Shown: positions 52,900 to 63,970 of the stretch, in pieces
Position numbering within the stretch: the stretch's first letter is position 1
Layout: each line of letters starts with the position of its first letter
Assembly (NCBI GenBank): GCA_002007465.1
Contig: LNAC01000108.1
Location: 2,398,411-2,462,410 of the forward strand
Source: Ailurus styani
Taxonomy: Eukaryota; Chordata; Mammalia; Carnivora; Ailuridae
Length of the DNA: 64,000 bases
Reading direction: 5' to 3'
The notes under the pieces: generated by a model
The model's input: only the letters and a program-made list of their open reading frames with translations
Told to the model about the DNA's origin: nothing
The model's database searches: none
Made by a program: the position numbers and the translations under genes

Positions 52900-54130
52900 C
52901 CTGACTATTTTTCACTTTTAGATGACCTGTCATATCTCCCCTTTAGTCCATGGGTTCAAAATGACTCTCAGTGGCTTAACCATTTCCCTCATTTCCCAGG
53001 TACCCAGCATCACTCTCGTACACCCCCCACTTGCCAACACCCTCTTTCATCTCATGTACTTCTTGTCCCATCCTCCTCCTCCTTTACTCATCCTCTCCAA
53101 GGTCTTCCCTCACCCCAGGCACTGGCCTAGCTAGGGTCCCACTTTCATGACTTCTTTCTTCTGACCTTGACACACTCTTCCCTGTGTCCCCTGGGTTCCA
53201 CTGATGACCTGATCAATTCTGAATCGTTATCACCTGCTTAGAGCCCTCACCTGAGCTATCCACTGGCCTCCAATGAATGTCCCTCACAAATCAAAGTCCC
53301 CTCCATGATGAAGCCCTTCCTGACCACCCCTCCCCCTTCAGAATTCTATTCCCTACACAGATTTCAATCTTTGCATCTTGTAATACTAACTTTTAAAATA
53401 GACTTTATTTTTAGAGCAGTTTTGAGTTCACTGCTAAATTAAGCAAAAAGTACTGATAGTTTTCCATATATCCACAATCCCCACACAAGCACATCCCCCC
53501 CTATATCCGCCTCCCCCACTAGAGTGATGCATTTGTTACAGTGGGTGAACTTCATTGACAAGTCATTTTCACACCAAGCCCATAGCTCGCATTAGAGTTC
53601 ACTCTTGGTGTTATAACTTCTAAGGGTTTTGACAAATGTACAGTGACATTTATCCACCATTATAGTATCATACAGAGTAGTCTCACTGCCTAAATGTTCT
53701 CTGAGTTCTGCCTACTCATCCTGTTCTCTCCCCCAACTCCTAGCAACCACTGATCTTCTTACTGTCTCCATAGTCTTGCCTTGTCCAGCGTGTCAGATAG
53801 TTGGAATCATACAGTATGTAGACTTTGCAGATTGACTTCTTTCACTTAGTAATATATGCTAAAGCTTCCTCTGTGTCTCTTCATGGCTTGATAGTTCACT
53901 TCTTTTTAGCACAGAATAATATTCTTTTGCATGAATGTACCACAGGTTATCCATTAACCCGCTAGAGAAAATCTTGTAATATGAATTTTTTTTACACTGG
54001 ACAGTTTATACATATGTCTCCTCCCTCTAGATAATAAGCCCATTAAGAACAGGGTGACCAAATTTTCATAACATTAACATCTAGCAGAGAGCCTGGTACA
54101 TAGTTGATTCCCAATAAAGGCCTGTTAAAA
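52900..54130 (+). mobile_element. L2 LINE 3' part, split by an L1M
   Basis: Left part to about 53385 (AAGCCCTTCCTGACCACCCC, CACAGATTTCAATCTTTGC). Right part 53982-54130 (ATAAGCCCATTAAGAACAGG, CAGAGAGCCTGGTACATAG, CCAATAAAGGCCTG) is the terminus. The halves join in L2 order. Confidence 0.8.
53375..53981 (-). mobile_element. L1M fragment, reverse, inside L2, with 11-bp duplication
   Basis: ATCTTGTAATA at 53375-53385 and 53971-53981 is identical. Between lie GACTTTATTTTTAGAGCAG, GAGTTCACTCTTGGTGTTA, GGGTTTTGACAAATGTACAG, TCATACAGTATGTAGAC and GAATGTACCACAGGTTATCC, the complement of an old L1 3' region. Confidence 0.92.
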
Positions 54131-54134
54131 ATCA

Positions 54135-54600
54135 ATACATACTATCCCATTGACATCTACAGCTCCATATGTGCAAAGCCAAATGTAATCTCTCTTCCTT
54201 CTTCCTGACCTTCAAAATGATCCAGATACGTCTCTTAGACTTTCTGTTCCATAGAATCCACCTGGGACAAAAATCTGAGGATACCCTGGCCTCTTCCCCT
54301 TCATCTCCCACGTCCAACCAGTCCCTAGCTTCTATTGACTTGACCCTTGAATATCCCTCACATTATCCCTGTCTGCCACCACCACTCAACTTCACACCCT
54401 ATCCATTCCTTGCCAACAGCCCCCCCAATTTACCTCATCCCTTCAGGCACTTTTCACACTGGCCACCTGAGTGGTCTTCCTAAAAATATCCCCTCTCCTA
54501 CTTAAAATTCTGCAATGAGCCCTCATGCCTTTGGGATTATAATGGAACCCCTTACAAAGGCGTTTCAAAGCTACTCATGATCCAGCCCCTGAGACAACAT
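54135..54600 (+). mobile_element. L2 LINE, upstream part of the 3' region
   Basis: GACATCTACAGCTCCATATG, GAGTGGTCTTCCTAAAAATA, TTCTGCAATGAGCCCTCATG and GCTACTCATGATCCAGCCCC match the L2 segment upstream of its 3' UTR. A separate copy from the preceding L2. Confidence 0.8.
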
Positions 54601-55045
54601 ATGTGAAGCTCTCAGCCCAGCCCCTGGAACAGGAAAAACACAATGAATGTTCACATTACTGCCATCTTTACTATATAGCCTAGAGATGAAAAGAGTTTGG
54701 GAGGACAGGAGAATTGTCATCAAGAATCTGATGACCAGGCATATGAAATATGCATCAGACCCTTTCTGTTTTGTCCCAAGAAATAGAATTGGACAGACTG
54801 AGGGAGGCTGCAGAGAGGCAAGTTTCATTCAAATTAAAAGGTGACCTTTCTAACAGCCGGAAGCATCCAGCCGGAAGGACGTGAACACTGCTGTGAGGTG
54901 GAGTGCTCAGGTGTTTTTGAATCCTGGAGGAGCCATTCACTGGCTTCTGAAAGCCCAGGTGGCTTACCAGCGGCTCCAGGCACAGGTGCAGGGGCAGGAG
55001 TGTGGATAGCATGAACTTATGGGTACATCCAACCCATTGTTTCTG
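54601..55045. other. Non-coding, no feature recognised
   Basis: A PolyA-signal-like or MIR-like end is not convincing. The minus-strand 137-codon ORF (54755-55168) lacks domains. Confidence 0.35.
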
Positions 55046-55049
55046 CGAG

Positions 55050-55390
55050 ATGGTGATGGGAACCCCACCACTATCAGCTCCACAAGTCCTGACCCTGCCC
55101 CTCCATCGGCTATCACAAAGCTCTGCTTCTCCTACCTTTCCAAGACCCTTCACTGCCACTGCCATCACTCCTTCTCTCTGGCCTGGGCTGTTTTGCTAGC
55201 CTACGGATGGCTCTCCAAACCATCTGCTCTCCTGGGAGCCAATCCATCCCTCACCACTCTTACAAAGTGATTTTCTCAAGGTAACAGTTGAGACTCTTCC
55301 ATTCCTCTCTTCAAAACCTTCAAGACCCTCGGCTCCTCCCTATTGCCTCCATCATAAATCCCAAATGCCCAAGCCCATTGTTTCTGGAAC
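55050..55390 (+). mobile_element. L2 LINE fragment
   Basis: TCACAAAGCTCTGCTTCTCC, CTTACAAAGTGATTTTCTC, TCTTCAAAACCTTCAAGACC and ATAAATCCCAAATGCCC match the L2 upstream 3' region. Confidence 0.7.
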
Positions 55391-55545
55391 TCAAGTTTGA
55401 ATCCTACCATTTCACTGACCTTGGGCAAGTCACGTGTTCTTTGGGGGCCTCAGTTTTCTTATCTGTAAACTGGGGACACTCATGCTGACCTTGAAAGATA
55501 GGTACAAGGATAAAATGAGAGAGCAGAGTACCAAACCCCCTTGGC
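55388..55545 (+). repeat. MIR SINE
   Basis: AAGTTTGAATCCTACCATTTC, GACCTTGGGCAAGTCACG, CTCAGTTTTCTTATCTGTAAAC and AGGATAAAATGAGAG. Confidence 0.9.
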
Positions 55546-55639
55546 CTCAGGACACCATGGTTCTGGCACATGCTCCCACCACCACCACAGCCCCTGCCCC
55601 CGCCCCTGCCCCCCCACCCAATCACTGCCACCTGTCCAC

Positions 55640-55965
55640 CACACACATCCGATCACTGAACCTCTGTCAGGGCCACTCCCCTAGGCTGGGTCACTCCTCA
55701 CATGTTTTGGCACCTTTTAAATCGTGGCTCACCCTTTCAGGGACAGCTGAAGTCCCCTTTCCCCACTTCGAGCCTTTCTCCTGCAGCTCTCCATCAGATG
55801 GAATCGTGTCTACACGTACATTCCCACAGCATTTTGTTCATGTCCCCCTCAGAGTACCTGCCTCAGTAAGTCTGTTCCCGGGTCTGGTCCCCTGTGGATC
55901 AGAAACTCCTTGAGGACAGGAGCATTGTCTGGCCTTTGCTCAGTCCCTATCAGCCCCACGGACCA
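55640..55965 (+). mobile_element. L2 LINE 3' end
   Basis: TTTTGTTCATGTCCCCCTCAG, AGAAACTCCTTGAGGACAGG and AGCATTGTCTGGCCTTTGC resemble the L2 terminal region. Diverged. Confidence 0.6.
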
Positions 55966-56725
55966 GAGGGGACATTCAACAGGAAGGTAAGGAGATTTTT
56001 AAATAGCTTGGAACCTAAGGGTTCTTCCTAGATGTTAGCTAAATAAGTGAATGGATGGGGGGAAAAAGCACCCCACACGCCCACACTCTTACCCAGCAGC
56101 CTCTTGTCAGGGTTGGTGACCTTTTACTACAAGGTTCCTGCTCTGCAGGAAGACCCCTTCTCCAGAATCCCCCAAGGAGCCCCTTTCCCTACATCTTCCA
56201 CTCCAAATATTCTCAGTGAAAACTTTCAGAGACAGGAAAGAGGGACCTCCAGTTGGTCCAACTCTGGTCAGCCGTCTCTGCACTGTGGATGGACATCTCC
56301 TCTTGTTGGCCTCAGCTTGGCTCTGGAGCAGGACAACCCCCTGGGCTGCGAGTCTCAGAGCACGACGCAGCGTGAGCAGCCCCATAGGGACCAAAGGCTG
56401 GAGCTGGGATTCCTCATCGGCTGCTGAGAAGGTGGATGGTAGAAATGCAGACACCAAGGGGGCAACCATTATTAAGGTGAGGGGATGAGGGGGGCCGAGG
56501 AGGGTAATCCAACCCAGCCTAGCCCAGCCAAGCTTAAAACAACCCAGCTAAGCCCCAGAGCCAGGCCACAGCCCTTGTCCATCCAAGAGAATGGTGCCCA
56601 GAGCTCAGATCCAAGCCAGGTCCATCCATCCATCCACCCTTGGAGTAGCTCCAGCCCCAGGTCACAGGTGAGCCCCACGCCTCCAGGGCCCCACAGGGCC
56701 CCACCGTCTGGGTGGACCAGGCTAT
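55966..56725. other. Non-coding; repetitive CCCAGC words at 56509-56565 and (CCAT)n at 56618-56638
   Basis: AACCCAGCCTAGCCCAGCC and AACCCAGCTAAGCCCC form a short degenerate repeat, and CCATCCATCCATCCATCC is a small tetranucleotide tract. ORFs of 120 and 126 codons lack domains. Confidence 0.5.
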
Positions 56726-57000
56726 TGTTTATTCATTAACTAGCCATGGGGGTGGGACTCTGAAGCCCTCCCCGCCCCCACTCCGGGTTTCATTTTAATG
56801 AAATGAAGCCACCCCACAGCCCCCACCCCCAAACCTTCCTAAGGTAAGAGTGAAATTGATTTTCCCTTTTAACTCGAAAGCAAGATAAACACATGGCACC
56901 CTTAGGGGCGGAGGGGAAGCACTTAAAATAGCACATCTCTGGGAGCAGGCTGCTGCATGCCGAGTTCGTCAGAGACAAGGGCTGAATGCAAATCGCAGAG
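56726..57000. promoter_or_regulatory. Candidate conserved non-coding element
   Basis: TATTGTTTATTCATTAACTAGC, a 7-bp inverted repeat TTTCATT/AATGAAA at 56788-56803, AAGAGTGAAATTGATTTTCCC, AAGCAAGATAAACACATGG and ACTTAAAATAGCAC in single-copy DNA. Inference only. Confidence 0.42.
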
Positions 57001-57540
57001 GCGGCAGCTGCGGCCCCGCCTGGCCCCAGGGAGCAGGTGAGAAGCAGCACCTTCCTTCTTCGCCCCTCTGCACCCTCCACTTCCCATCAAGAGCTTCGGC
57101 AGGGAGCGTCCACTGACCTTTGTTCTCGCAGACTGTTCTGGAAAGATTTCCCTCAGCTCATCCCCACTTATGCCCACAGCCCTGCAGCGACAGGTGCTTG
57201 TCACCCCTTTTCTGCCCTTCCCTACCGACATCCTGGGAGATCCAGCAGTTCCCCTGCGGATGGAGGTCTGATCCTGAGTCCCTCATCTCCCCCGTTTGCT
57301 CCCTGCAGGGACTGGAGAACCAACAACACGCCCCAAGGCTTGTCTTCTCCCGTCTGACCCCCAGGACCCCCAGCCCCTCCTTGGAGAAGCCCATCCCGGA
57401 GTGTGGGTTCTTCTCCCGCACCCCCACCCCATCTGTCTAGGCTGGTGTCAGAGGAAAGCTGTCGGTCTCCAGGGAAGATGAAGAAGTGGAGGACAGGGAG
57501 GAAGAGGAGGGGTGGGGGCATGGCCAGGGTGGGGGGAACC
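57001..57540. other. GC-rich non-coding, no feature recognised
   Basis: ORFs to 123 codons on both strands lack domains. Confidence 0.35.
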
Positions 57541-57544
57541 GACA

Positions 57545-57718
57545 GTCACTGAACACATGCCAGACAGAGGATCCAGACATGATCACAGCCTCTCACCTAC
57601 TCCTGACAACTGCGCCGTGGTTTAGGGACCACTATTACCCCCACTCTACAGGTAGGAAAGCGGCATCTTGGAGATTTCAACAACTTGCCCAGGATCACAA
57701 AAGCAGCGAAGTGCTCTT
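57545..57718 (-). repeat. MIR SINE, reverse
   Basis: CACTGAACACATGCCAGACAG, CACTCTACAGGTAGGAAAGC and CAACTTGCCCAGGATCACAA. Confidence 0.82.
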
Positions 57719-58160
57719 AATTGCTAACCACACTCTTCCAAGGAAAAATTGTCTCTGTTTTTCCGACGTGTAGGTCTGGAGTAGCATGATTTCTGCATAA
57801 AGTGGAGACATCTGCCATGCCTTACTACAGCGCCTCAAAGAGAACCCCAAGGGGACCTGGGTCCCTGAGGACGGCGATGTCTTTCCAGGGAGCCGGGCAG
57901 GGCCACCCACTCTCCCCAGCAGCCTTGCCCGACGCTGTCCCCGGGGGCCCACCCTCGAGGGGCTTGCCCTCTCACTTGGCAAGTTGAGACCCCCGCCGAG
58001 GGAGCCACGGAAACCGTGGCAGCCGTGGTGTGGCTCGGCCACCAGGGCTGCCCCCAAGCACAGTCCCACAAATGCTCCCTTTGGTAGCCCCGTGGGACTG
58101 GACGTCGCGGCTGCGTTTACGAATCCTGATTGCACACGGGAGAGAACACTTTGCAGCCAC
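57719..58160. other. GC-rich, moderately CpG-rich non-coding DNA
   Basis: CpG retained at 57930-58030 and 58095-58170 (ACGTCGCGGCTGCG). Nothing else supported. Confidence 0.35.
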
Positions 58161-58164
58161 TTAA

Positions 58165-58470
58165 CGCGAAGCCTCCGCTCTGTATTTATGGACGTGGAGA
58201 GATGTCCACAGCATATTGTCGGGAGGAAAAGGCATTTTACACAACAGCCTGCGGAGTCTGCTCCCGTTCATTTAAAACTGCGTGCGTGTGTGTTTATAAT
58301 CAGACAGGTGCCCGAGAACGCTCACCGAAAAGGAACCAGGGCTCGTTTCTGGGAGCAGGATTCGGGGTGACTTTTTACTTTCTTCTCAGTTTGTTTCTGG
58401 GACTGATCTTTATAACAATGAGCACGTATCCTATTTTATATTTTATATTAAAAAAAAAGAAACAACTGAA
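58165..58470 (+). mobile_element. L1M 3' end fragment, diverged
   Basis: AGATGTCCACAGCATATTGTC, GTGACTTTTTACTTTCTTCTC, TAACAATGAGCACGTATCC and TTATATTAAAAAAAAAG follow the final part of old L1s. It accounts for the 169-codon ORF at 58130-58639, whose hydrophobic stretch is this tail translated. Confidence 0.65.
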
Positions 58471-59450
58471 AAATGCTTGCCAAAAACCCACTGTGCAATT
58501 TAATCAGTTTTATAATCCAAGACCGGGGCTGAAGGAGTGTCTGGCTTCCTCCTCCGTCTCCCTTCCTCACCCTTCCCTGCGGCCTCCTGAGATACTTACG
58601 TGGGGGTCTGTCTGCCGGGATGGCTTTGGAGAGGGGTGACCAGAGTGGATGTCAGCTCTGACCCCCTGTACATAAAATGGACATGAGGATTTTGACTGCA
58701 TGTGATTGTTGGAGATACAAGCAAGATCAGTCATGGGGAGGCGCCAGGACCGTGCCTCACGCGTCACCCCAACTGAACGAATGCTTACTGCTGGTGGCAA
58801 TCACCCCACACTCATGCCAGACTCAGGAGCCCGAAGGCTTGGGAACACGACCTCTCCCCGGTACCTGAAATTACTGACCCAAAGCCATGCTGCATTTCCA
58901 CCCAGAGCCAAGATGACATTTATTGAATCTACATTTTCACCTGGCACGTTTACCTGCCTCTCTGGGAGTTGGCGAACACGTCCCATGGGCCACATAGAAC
59001 ACACAGCGGTTTTGTGCGGCTGTCAAGCTAAGGGTGGGCTTTACAGGTTTAAATGGTTGAAACGAACCAACAAAGAAGAATATGCGGCGGAGACCACAGG
59101 TGGCCCCAAAGCCTAGAACGTTTATGATGTGGCCCCTTACAGAAGAGGTGTCCGCCGTGGATCAGGAGTGGGAGTACAAGGACATCTCCGGAGCACCCTA
59201 GCTGCCGGAGACGTGACAGCTAATGACAGGAGGAAGTGACAACTCAGAAGCCCAGAGCTGTCTCCCTGCATGGTACAGTGGGTGCCAACGCCACTACCCT
59301 GAGTTCTTGAGAGAGACCATATCTTCAAGACCCCCTGGCCGGCGAGGCAGGACATGGGTAGACTTTGGGATGATTTTTATCCTGGAGAATAAAATGGACT
59401 TTGGGGGCTTCGGGGAAGAGCTTCGACTATGCAGAAAATGTTCCATGTGA
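58471..59450. other. Non-coding, no feature recognised
   Basis: Mixed composition. ORFs to 136 codons lack domains. Confidence 0.35.
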
Positions 59451-59454
59451 GTTG

Positions 59455-59575
59455 GGTCCTGTTAGGATCCCTGCTTACAGAGGAACACAGGGGAACTTTG
59501 AGAAGATAGGCACTTAGCCCGAGGTCACAGCGCTGGGAGTGGAGACGGGGATTTGAGCCAGGCACTGGGACCCTC
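59455..59575 (-). repeat. MIR relic, reverse
   Basis: GCACTTAGCCCGAGGTCACAG and GGGGATTTGAGCCAGGCACTG. Confidence 0.7.
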
Positions 59576-59579
59576 GGCT

Positions 59580-59768
59580 GGGCAAGGGCTCTGCACACGA
59601 CATCATCTCCTTCCATCCTCATCACCATTCGCAATATTGGGACAATGACTCCATTTTGCAGAAGGGAAAACTGAGGCTCAGGGAGCTTACACAAGGTCAT
59701 GCAGTTTGTAAGTGGCAGATTCTGGAGTTGCAACCAGCTGTCTCTAACTCCAGCGTCCATGCTTTTCC
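59580..59768 (-). repeat. MIR SINE, reverse, well preserved
   Basis: CCATTTTGCAGAAGGGAAAAC, TGAGGCTCAGGGAGCTTAC, GGTCATGCAGTTTGTAAGTGG and CTCCAGCGTCCATGC. Confidence 0.92.
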
Positions 59769-60775
59769 ATGTTGTCTCTTTTGTGAAGTGGGTGGGGGCA
59801 CTTTCACCTCATCACCTCCGGAGACAGGCCCTTCGGCACCCCTTCCAGGACACGCATCAGCAAGCGAGCTGTCTGTCCAGAGCTCCGTCCCGGAGAGTCT
59901 GAGCCAGCCAAGTGTAGCGGTCTTGGGTCTGCCGAGACAGACTAATGAAGCCATTTAAAAACAATTGTTTGGAACACACATACATCTGGTAATAATAAAC
60001 TAGAAGACAACTGACCAGTGCATTTTCTCAGGGCCACGAACAGAGCCAGATCTCCCTGGGCACGTGCAAATGGCACGACACGCGGTGGAGGGTCCCGCAG
60101 GTATCTCTCTGCGAGGGTTGGGCTCACTCCACAGGACCGGCCTGGCCACTCCTCTGGTGGGACATGGCTGGGGGACACCTACGTGCATCTGAGGGAGGCG
60201 CTGGGCAGGCGCACACAGAAACACAGGCACACGCTCAGCTCGGCGTCCTTGTGCACGTACAGTGCTCCACCGTGTTCACATGCGTGTGACAGGGCAGCTC
60301 TGCACGCAGGCAGCTACCCGCTCTCAGGCACACACGCAGACGTTTTGCTCACATGTGTGTGAGCCTGTGCAGATACAGAGCCGTGCAGATGGAGGTGGAA
60401 CACAGCGTGAGCCCCAGTCCTCTGCCTCTCCCTGTCGTCCCGTCCTTCGCTGCGTGACTTTTTGGTGTCTCCCGCCGAGGAGAACAGAACACCTGCCCCT
60501 TAACTTCGCGTTTGGTCACATGACCGGCTTTGCCCAACAGAGTCGGGCAGATGGGATGGAGCGGCTACTTCCAAGGTGAGGCCTCCATGTGCCCTCTTGT
60601 CCTCGTGCCAACAGCAGGAAAAGAACATGCCTGGACTAGCCCGCTGGTCCCAGCAGGAGGGGACAGACATGTGGCGCCGAGCCCGGTGCAGATCAGCCAA
60701 GCCTAGGCAGTCTCGGTGCGTGGACCCCAGCAGCTGGTGACCTCTGCCTGCAGCCAGAGCTCACCAGCAAACACA
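59769..60775. other. Non-coding; CA/TG-rich text at 60210-60380
   Basis: Loose ACACAGAAACACAGGCACAC and TCACATGTGTGTGAGCC words. No repeat family, no exon. Confidence 0.35.
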
Positions 60776-60782
60776 TTCAGGG

Positions 60783-60872
60783 AGACACCTACACACAGAG
60801 ATGTGTACACCGACACCCGCACGCCCCGGTTCACACACACAGGCACGCCTCTGCACACGCACAGTTTCAAAC
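60783..60872. repeat. Imperfect CA-rich low complexity
   Basis: ACACCTACACACAGAG, GTTCACACACACAGGCACG and CTGCACACGCACAG. Confidence 0.85.
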
Positions 60873-61410
60873 CCCATCTTACTCACAGAAGGCTTATAGG
60901 AGACAACAGTGTGAATTAAACCCTACCCTAGGGTACCTCTGTCTTGGGGGGTGGGGGGGCTCTTTTTTGGTGCCAGTGGAGAGTCTGGGAGTGTGAGGTG
61001 TTTGCCCCAAAACTCTTTTATACATTTCAAGACTCTGAGCAGCTCCGACAGAGACCCCAGTGTTGACTCAGATCCCAGCTTCCCCGGGGAGGGAGGGGCA
61101 CGCTGTCACCTAGTGACTTGAGAGCAAGAACAAAGGAATCTGCAGAAGTGGCGTGGGTGCGGCAGGGCGGGGCTGCTCCCCCCGGGGTGGGGAGCGTCCC
61201 AAGGGCACCGGCCCAGGTCTTCTCACCCTGGGTCCTGGACGCTTCGCCCTGGTGAGCGAGTGTCCCTAGGCTCAGGAAGGTTGGTTCCGCAGGAGGGCCC
61301 ATGTGGCATCTGCCCCTGGGCTGGGCCAGGCTGCCTCACTCCTGAGGGTGGAGGACAGGCGCTTCAGGCCAATGTCATGCACTCCTCCTGTGAGGTTGTG
61401 GTGCTCCATA
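60873..61410. other. GC-rich non-coding with G-run at 60945-60960
   Basis: CTTGGGGGGTGGGGGGGC lies at 60942-60960. Nothing else supported. Confidence 0.4.
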
Positions 61411-61414
61411 GCAG

Positions 61415-61595
61415 GGTGCTCAGGCTTTTAAGCCAAACGACCCGGATCCTAATCTAATGCCTGCCATTCTAGTTGGGCATGGAACTCAGCCTCTCCGTGC
61501 CTCAGTTTACATGTCTATGAAATGGAGCCAGTGACACATGAGGACGAAAGCCTCTGACTCGGGGCCTGGCACGGGAGCCCCGACGATGGTAATAA
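61415..61595 (+). repeat. MIR SINE
   Basis: TTTAAGCCAAACGACCCGG, GTGCCTCAGTTTACATGTC, TATGAAATGGAGCCAGTG and GGGGCCTGGCACGGGAG. Confidence 0.8.
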
Positions 61596-61894
61596 CCATT
61601 CTCACCCCTCTTGGCCACTGGCCTCTAAGGGTGGGAGCTATCCTCGGTCCATCCCCTTTTGCACGGCTGTGCCCTGGAGCCTGACCCGGAGCGGCACCAG
61701 TAAAAGCTGGGAATGAAGGAACGAACACGCGAGGACATGGACAGAGTGAGATTACGCACAAAGGCCTTCGAGGCCATAAGGGCCGTGGACCAGGGTTAGG
61801 GTACAAGGTACAAGGCAGATGGCACCTGCCAGACCTCGGCTGGCATCATGTGTGGCAACCGCTGCCCACAGCTGCTTCCATGTACGGGGCTCCG

Positions 61895-62180
61895 TAGCTC
61901 CGCAAGCCGGTGCCCATCTGTTAGGGGGTTACGTCCTCGCCCCTGCCCCCATTTTAGAGACGGGGAAACAGGTCTCCAGAGGATGAGTCAGCTCTTTCGA
62001 CTGCAAATCCCGGGAGCCCTCCCCTCCCCTATAGCTTCTCCGGAGTGAGAAGGACTTTTAAGAAGCACTAGTCCAGCTTCCTGCTCACAGAGCGGTACAT
62101 CCTTAGAGGAAAATGGCCATCTCGAGACCACACAGTGGGGAGGCCCCTGTGTTTGCCGGACCTGAGCCCCATGCCTCTTT
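61895..62180 (-). repeat. One or two decayed MIR relics, reverse
   Basis: CCCCATTTTAGAGACGGGGAA (61949 on) and, further on, CCATCTCGAGACCACACAGTG and CTGAGCCCCATGCCTC. Confidence 0.45.
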
Positions 62181-62314
62181 AGGGTCCCCCAAACGTCTGG
62201 TGACACAGGCGAGGTCTAATCTTGCAAGCCAGCGCACACAGCTCGGAAGGCATTCTGGCCTCAAGCCTCACACGTGGGAAGAAATCAGTCTGTGTACGTG
62301 TGGGTGGAAAGGGG

Positions 62315-62560
62315 CGAATCAGGCCACCCAGTGTTTACTGAACACCTACTGCATGCCAGCCTTCTAGGCTAGGAGCTCGGGTTGTGAAGGTAGAAAAGAC
62401 ACGGACCCAGCGTCCAAGGGGCCGGAGTCCAGGAGAGAGACGGATGTGTGGACAGAATTTCATAGTGGAAGGGAGTCCTTGCTGGGTTGGGAGATGCTAA
62501 GTGAGTGGAGAACTGGGGGCTGCTGGTCCAGGCTGGAGAGGTCGGGCAAGCAGAGCCAGT
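62315..62560 (-). mobile_element. L2 LINE 3' end, reverse
   Basis: CCAGTGTTTACTGAACACC, TACTGCATGCCAGCCTTC, TAGGCTAGGAGCTCGGG and GTCCAGGAGAGAGACGG match the L2 terminus complement. Confidence 0.8.
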
Positions 62561-63225
62561 GGGCACCCAGGGGAGCCCACAGAAGACATAATGTGGCCTG
62601 AGTCGGACCAGAGTTACTAATCCGTGTTGACAGGAGGCTCGGCCTGTCCTCCAGGTCCCGAACAACTCAGCTCTGCCTCCTCGCTTGTGTTCCCACCTCT
62701 CAAAACAAAGCCCAATGACAAAAGAGACCCTCCCATTCTCCTCTCCCCACTGACACCCATACCCCCAGCTGCTTCTCAAACGACGTCTCCCAGGACGCTG
62801 GCTGAGAGGAATTCTAACAAGTCTCCCCACGTCTGTAAGCTTCCAATGGCGAGTTAGGGCCTCTGATAATGAGGTCCCCTAGGCTCCCCTTGCTGGTGTG
62901 CCCCAGGGAAGGGGTTCTGATGGAGACCACACCGAGCTGGGTCGTGCAGGACAAATAGGGGCAATCAGGGCAAAGGACAGAAAGAAGCTCCAGGCAAACG
63001 TACAGGTGCAAAGGGGCTGGGGTTGTGAGGAAGCCTGACCTGGCCTGACCCAGCTGCCCCCATGGCCATCATGGAGAGAGAGAATCAAGGGAATAGCCCA
63101 GCAGCTGAGGAAACCAGCAGGGCCATCTGAGGAGGGGGCCCGGGCTGGCTGTTGATCAGGTGGATCCCATGAAGGACAGGGGAAAGGGCTCCAAGGTTCC
63201 TTGGGGCAGGGAGCTCAGAGGCAGG
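62561..63225. other. Non-coding, no feature recognised
   Basis: Single-copy-looking GC-rich DNA between two L2 segments. Confidence 0.35.
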
Positions 63226-63229
63226 GCAG

Positions 63230-63970
63230 CGGAGGGCTGGAGAGGAAGGGAGGGAGCGTAGCGTCCCGGCTTGGCCATTACAACCCCCTCTGTGGCTCAC
63301 CTGCTTGTTCACGTAACAACGGTTCACACTTGGAGATGAGATCGGAGGGGCCTGGGGTCACAGTGGGGATTTGGATCCAGGGAAGGTACTGGAGGCAGGA
63401 GGGGCAGATGGAATGGACTGGAATCATGGCTGTGCACAGTTGGGAAGAAGGATGGACTGCAGCCCACACCCTGGGACCCCTTGATGTTTGGGGTCCTGGA
63501 GATGATGAGAAACCTGCAAATGGGGCTGAGGAGCATCCCGCGGAGGAAACCCAGTGCAGGGAGGGCATCGGGCAGAAGAGCGTGGCAGACGTGGCACCTG
63601 CTGCCAGCGGAGGACTGCCTACTGGATTTGGCAGCGTGGAGGTGGAGGAGGACCAAGACCTCAGGCTCATGCGAGAACATGATGGGAAAGTCTGGACCCA
63701 GTGAGCACCAGCAACCTCTCTGGAAGTTGTCGGGGAAGCAGGCCTGGAGCTGCTGGGGAGGGTGAGGTCAAGAGGGGGTTTCTAGAAGATCGGGTATAGG
63801 GCTAGAGAGTTGTATTTCTGATGGGAAGGCTCCACTCATGGTGGGAAAAGGCGGCATTGCAGAGGCCAATGGCAGGCCCATCTCCACAAGTTGTTCAAGG
63901 GGACGAAGTCCAGCAGGTAAGGGCAGGGGGTGGCCTCGCACAGGAGTGACATGGGTCCTCCGCAGTCACA
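63230..63970 (-). mobile_element. L2 LINE internal 3' part, reverse, running toward the right edge
   Basis: GATGATGAGAAACCTGCAAA, CTACTGGATTTGGCAGCGTGG, GGTGAGGTCAAGAGGGGGTTT and GTATTTCTGATGGGAAGGC follow the L2 complement well inside the element. The plus-strand 167-codon ORF (63201-63704) is antisense L2. Together with 62315-62560 it may be one interrupted copy. Confidence 0.75.

Noticed and set aside
58130..58639. 169-codon ORF with a hydrophobic segment as a small membrane protein
   Set aside because: Coincides with an old L1 3' tail ending in an A-run; the hydrophobic stretch is that AT-rich tail translated.
63201..63704. 167-codon acidic ORF as a gene
   Set aside because: Most of it is antisense to an L2 copy.
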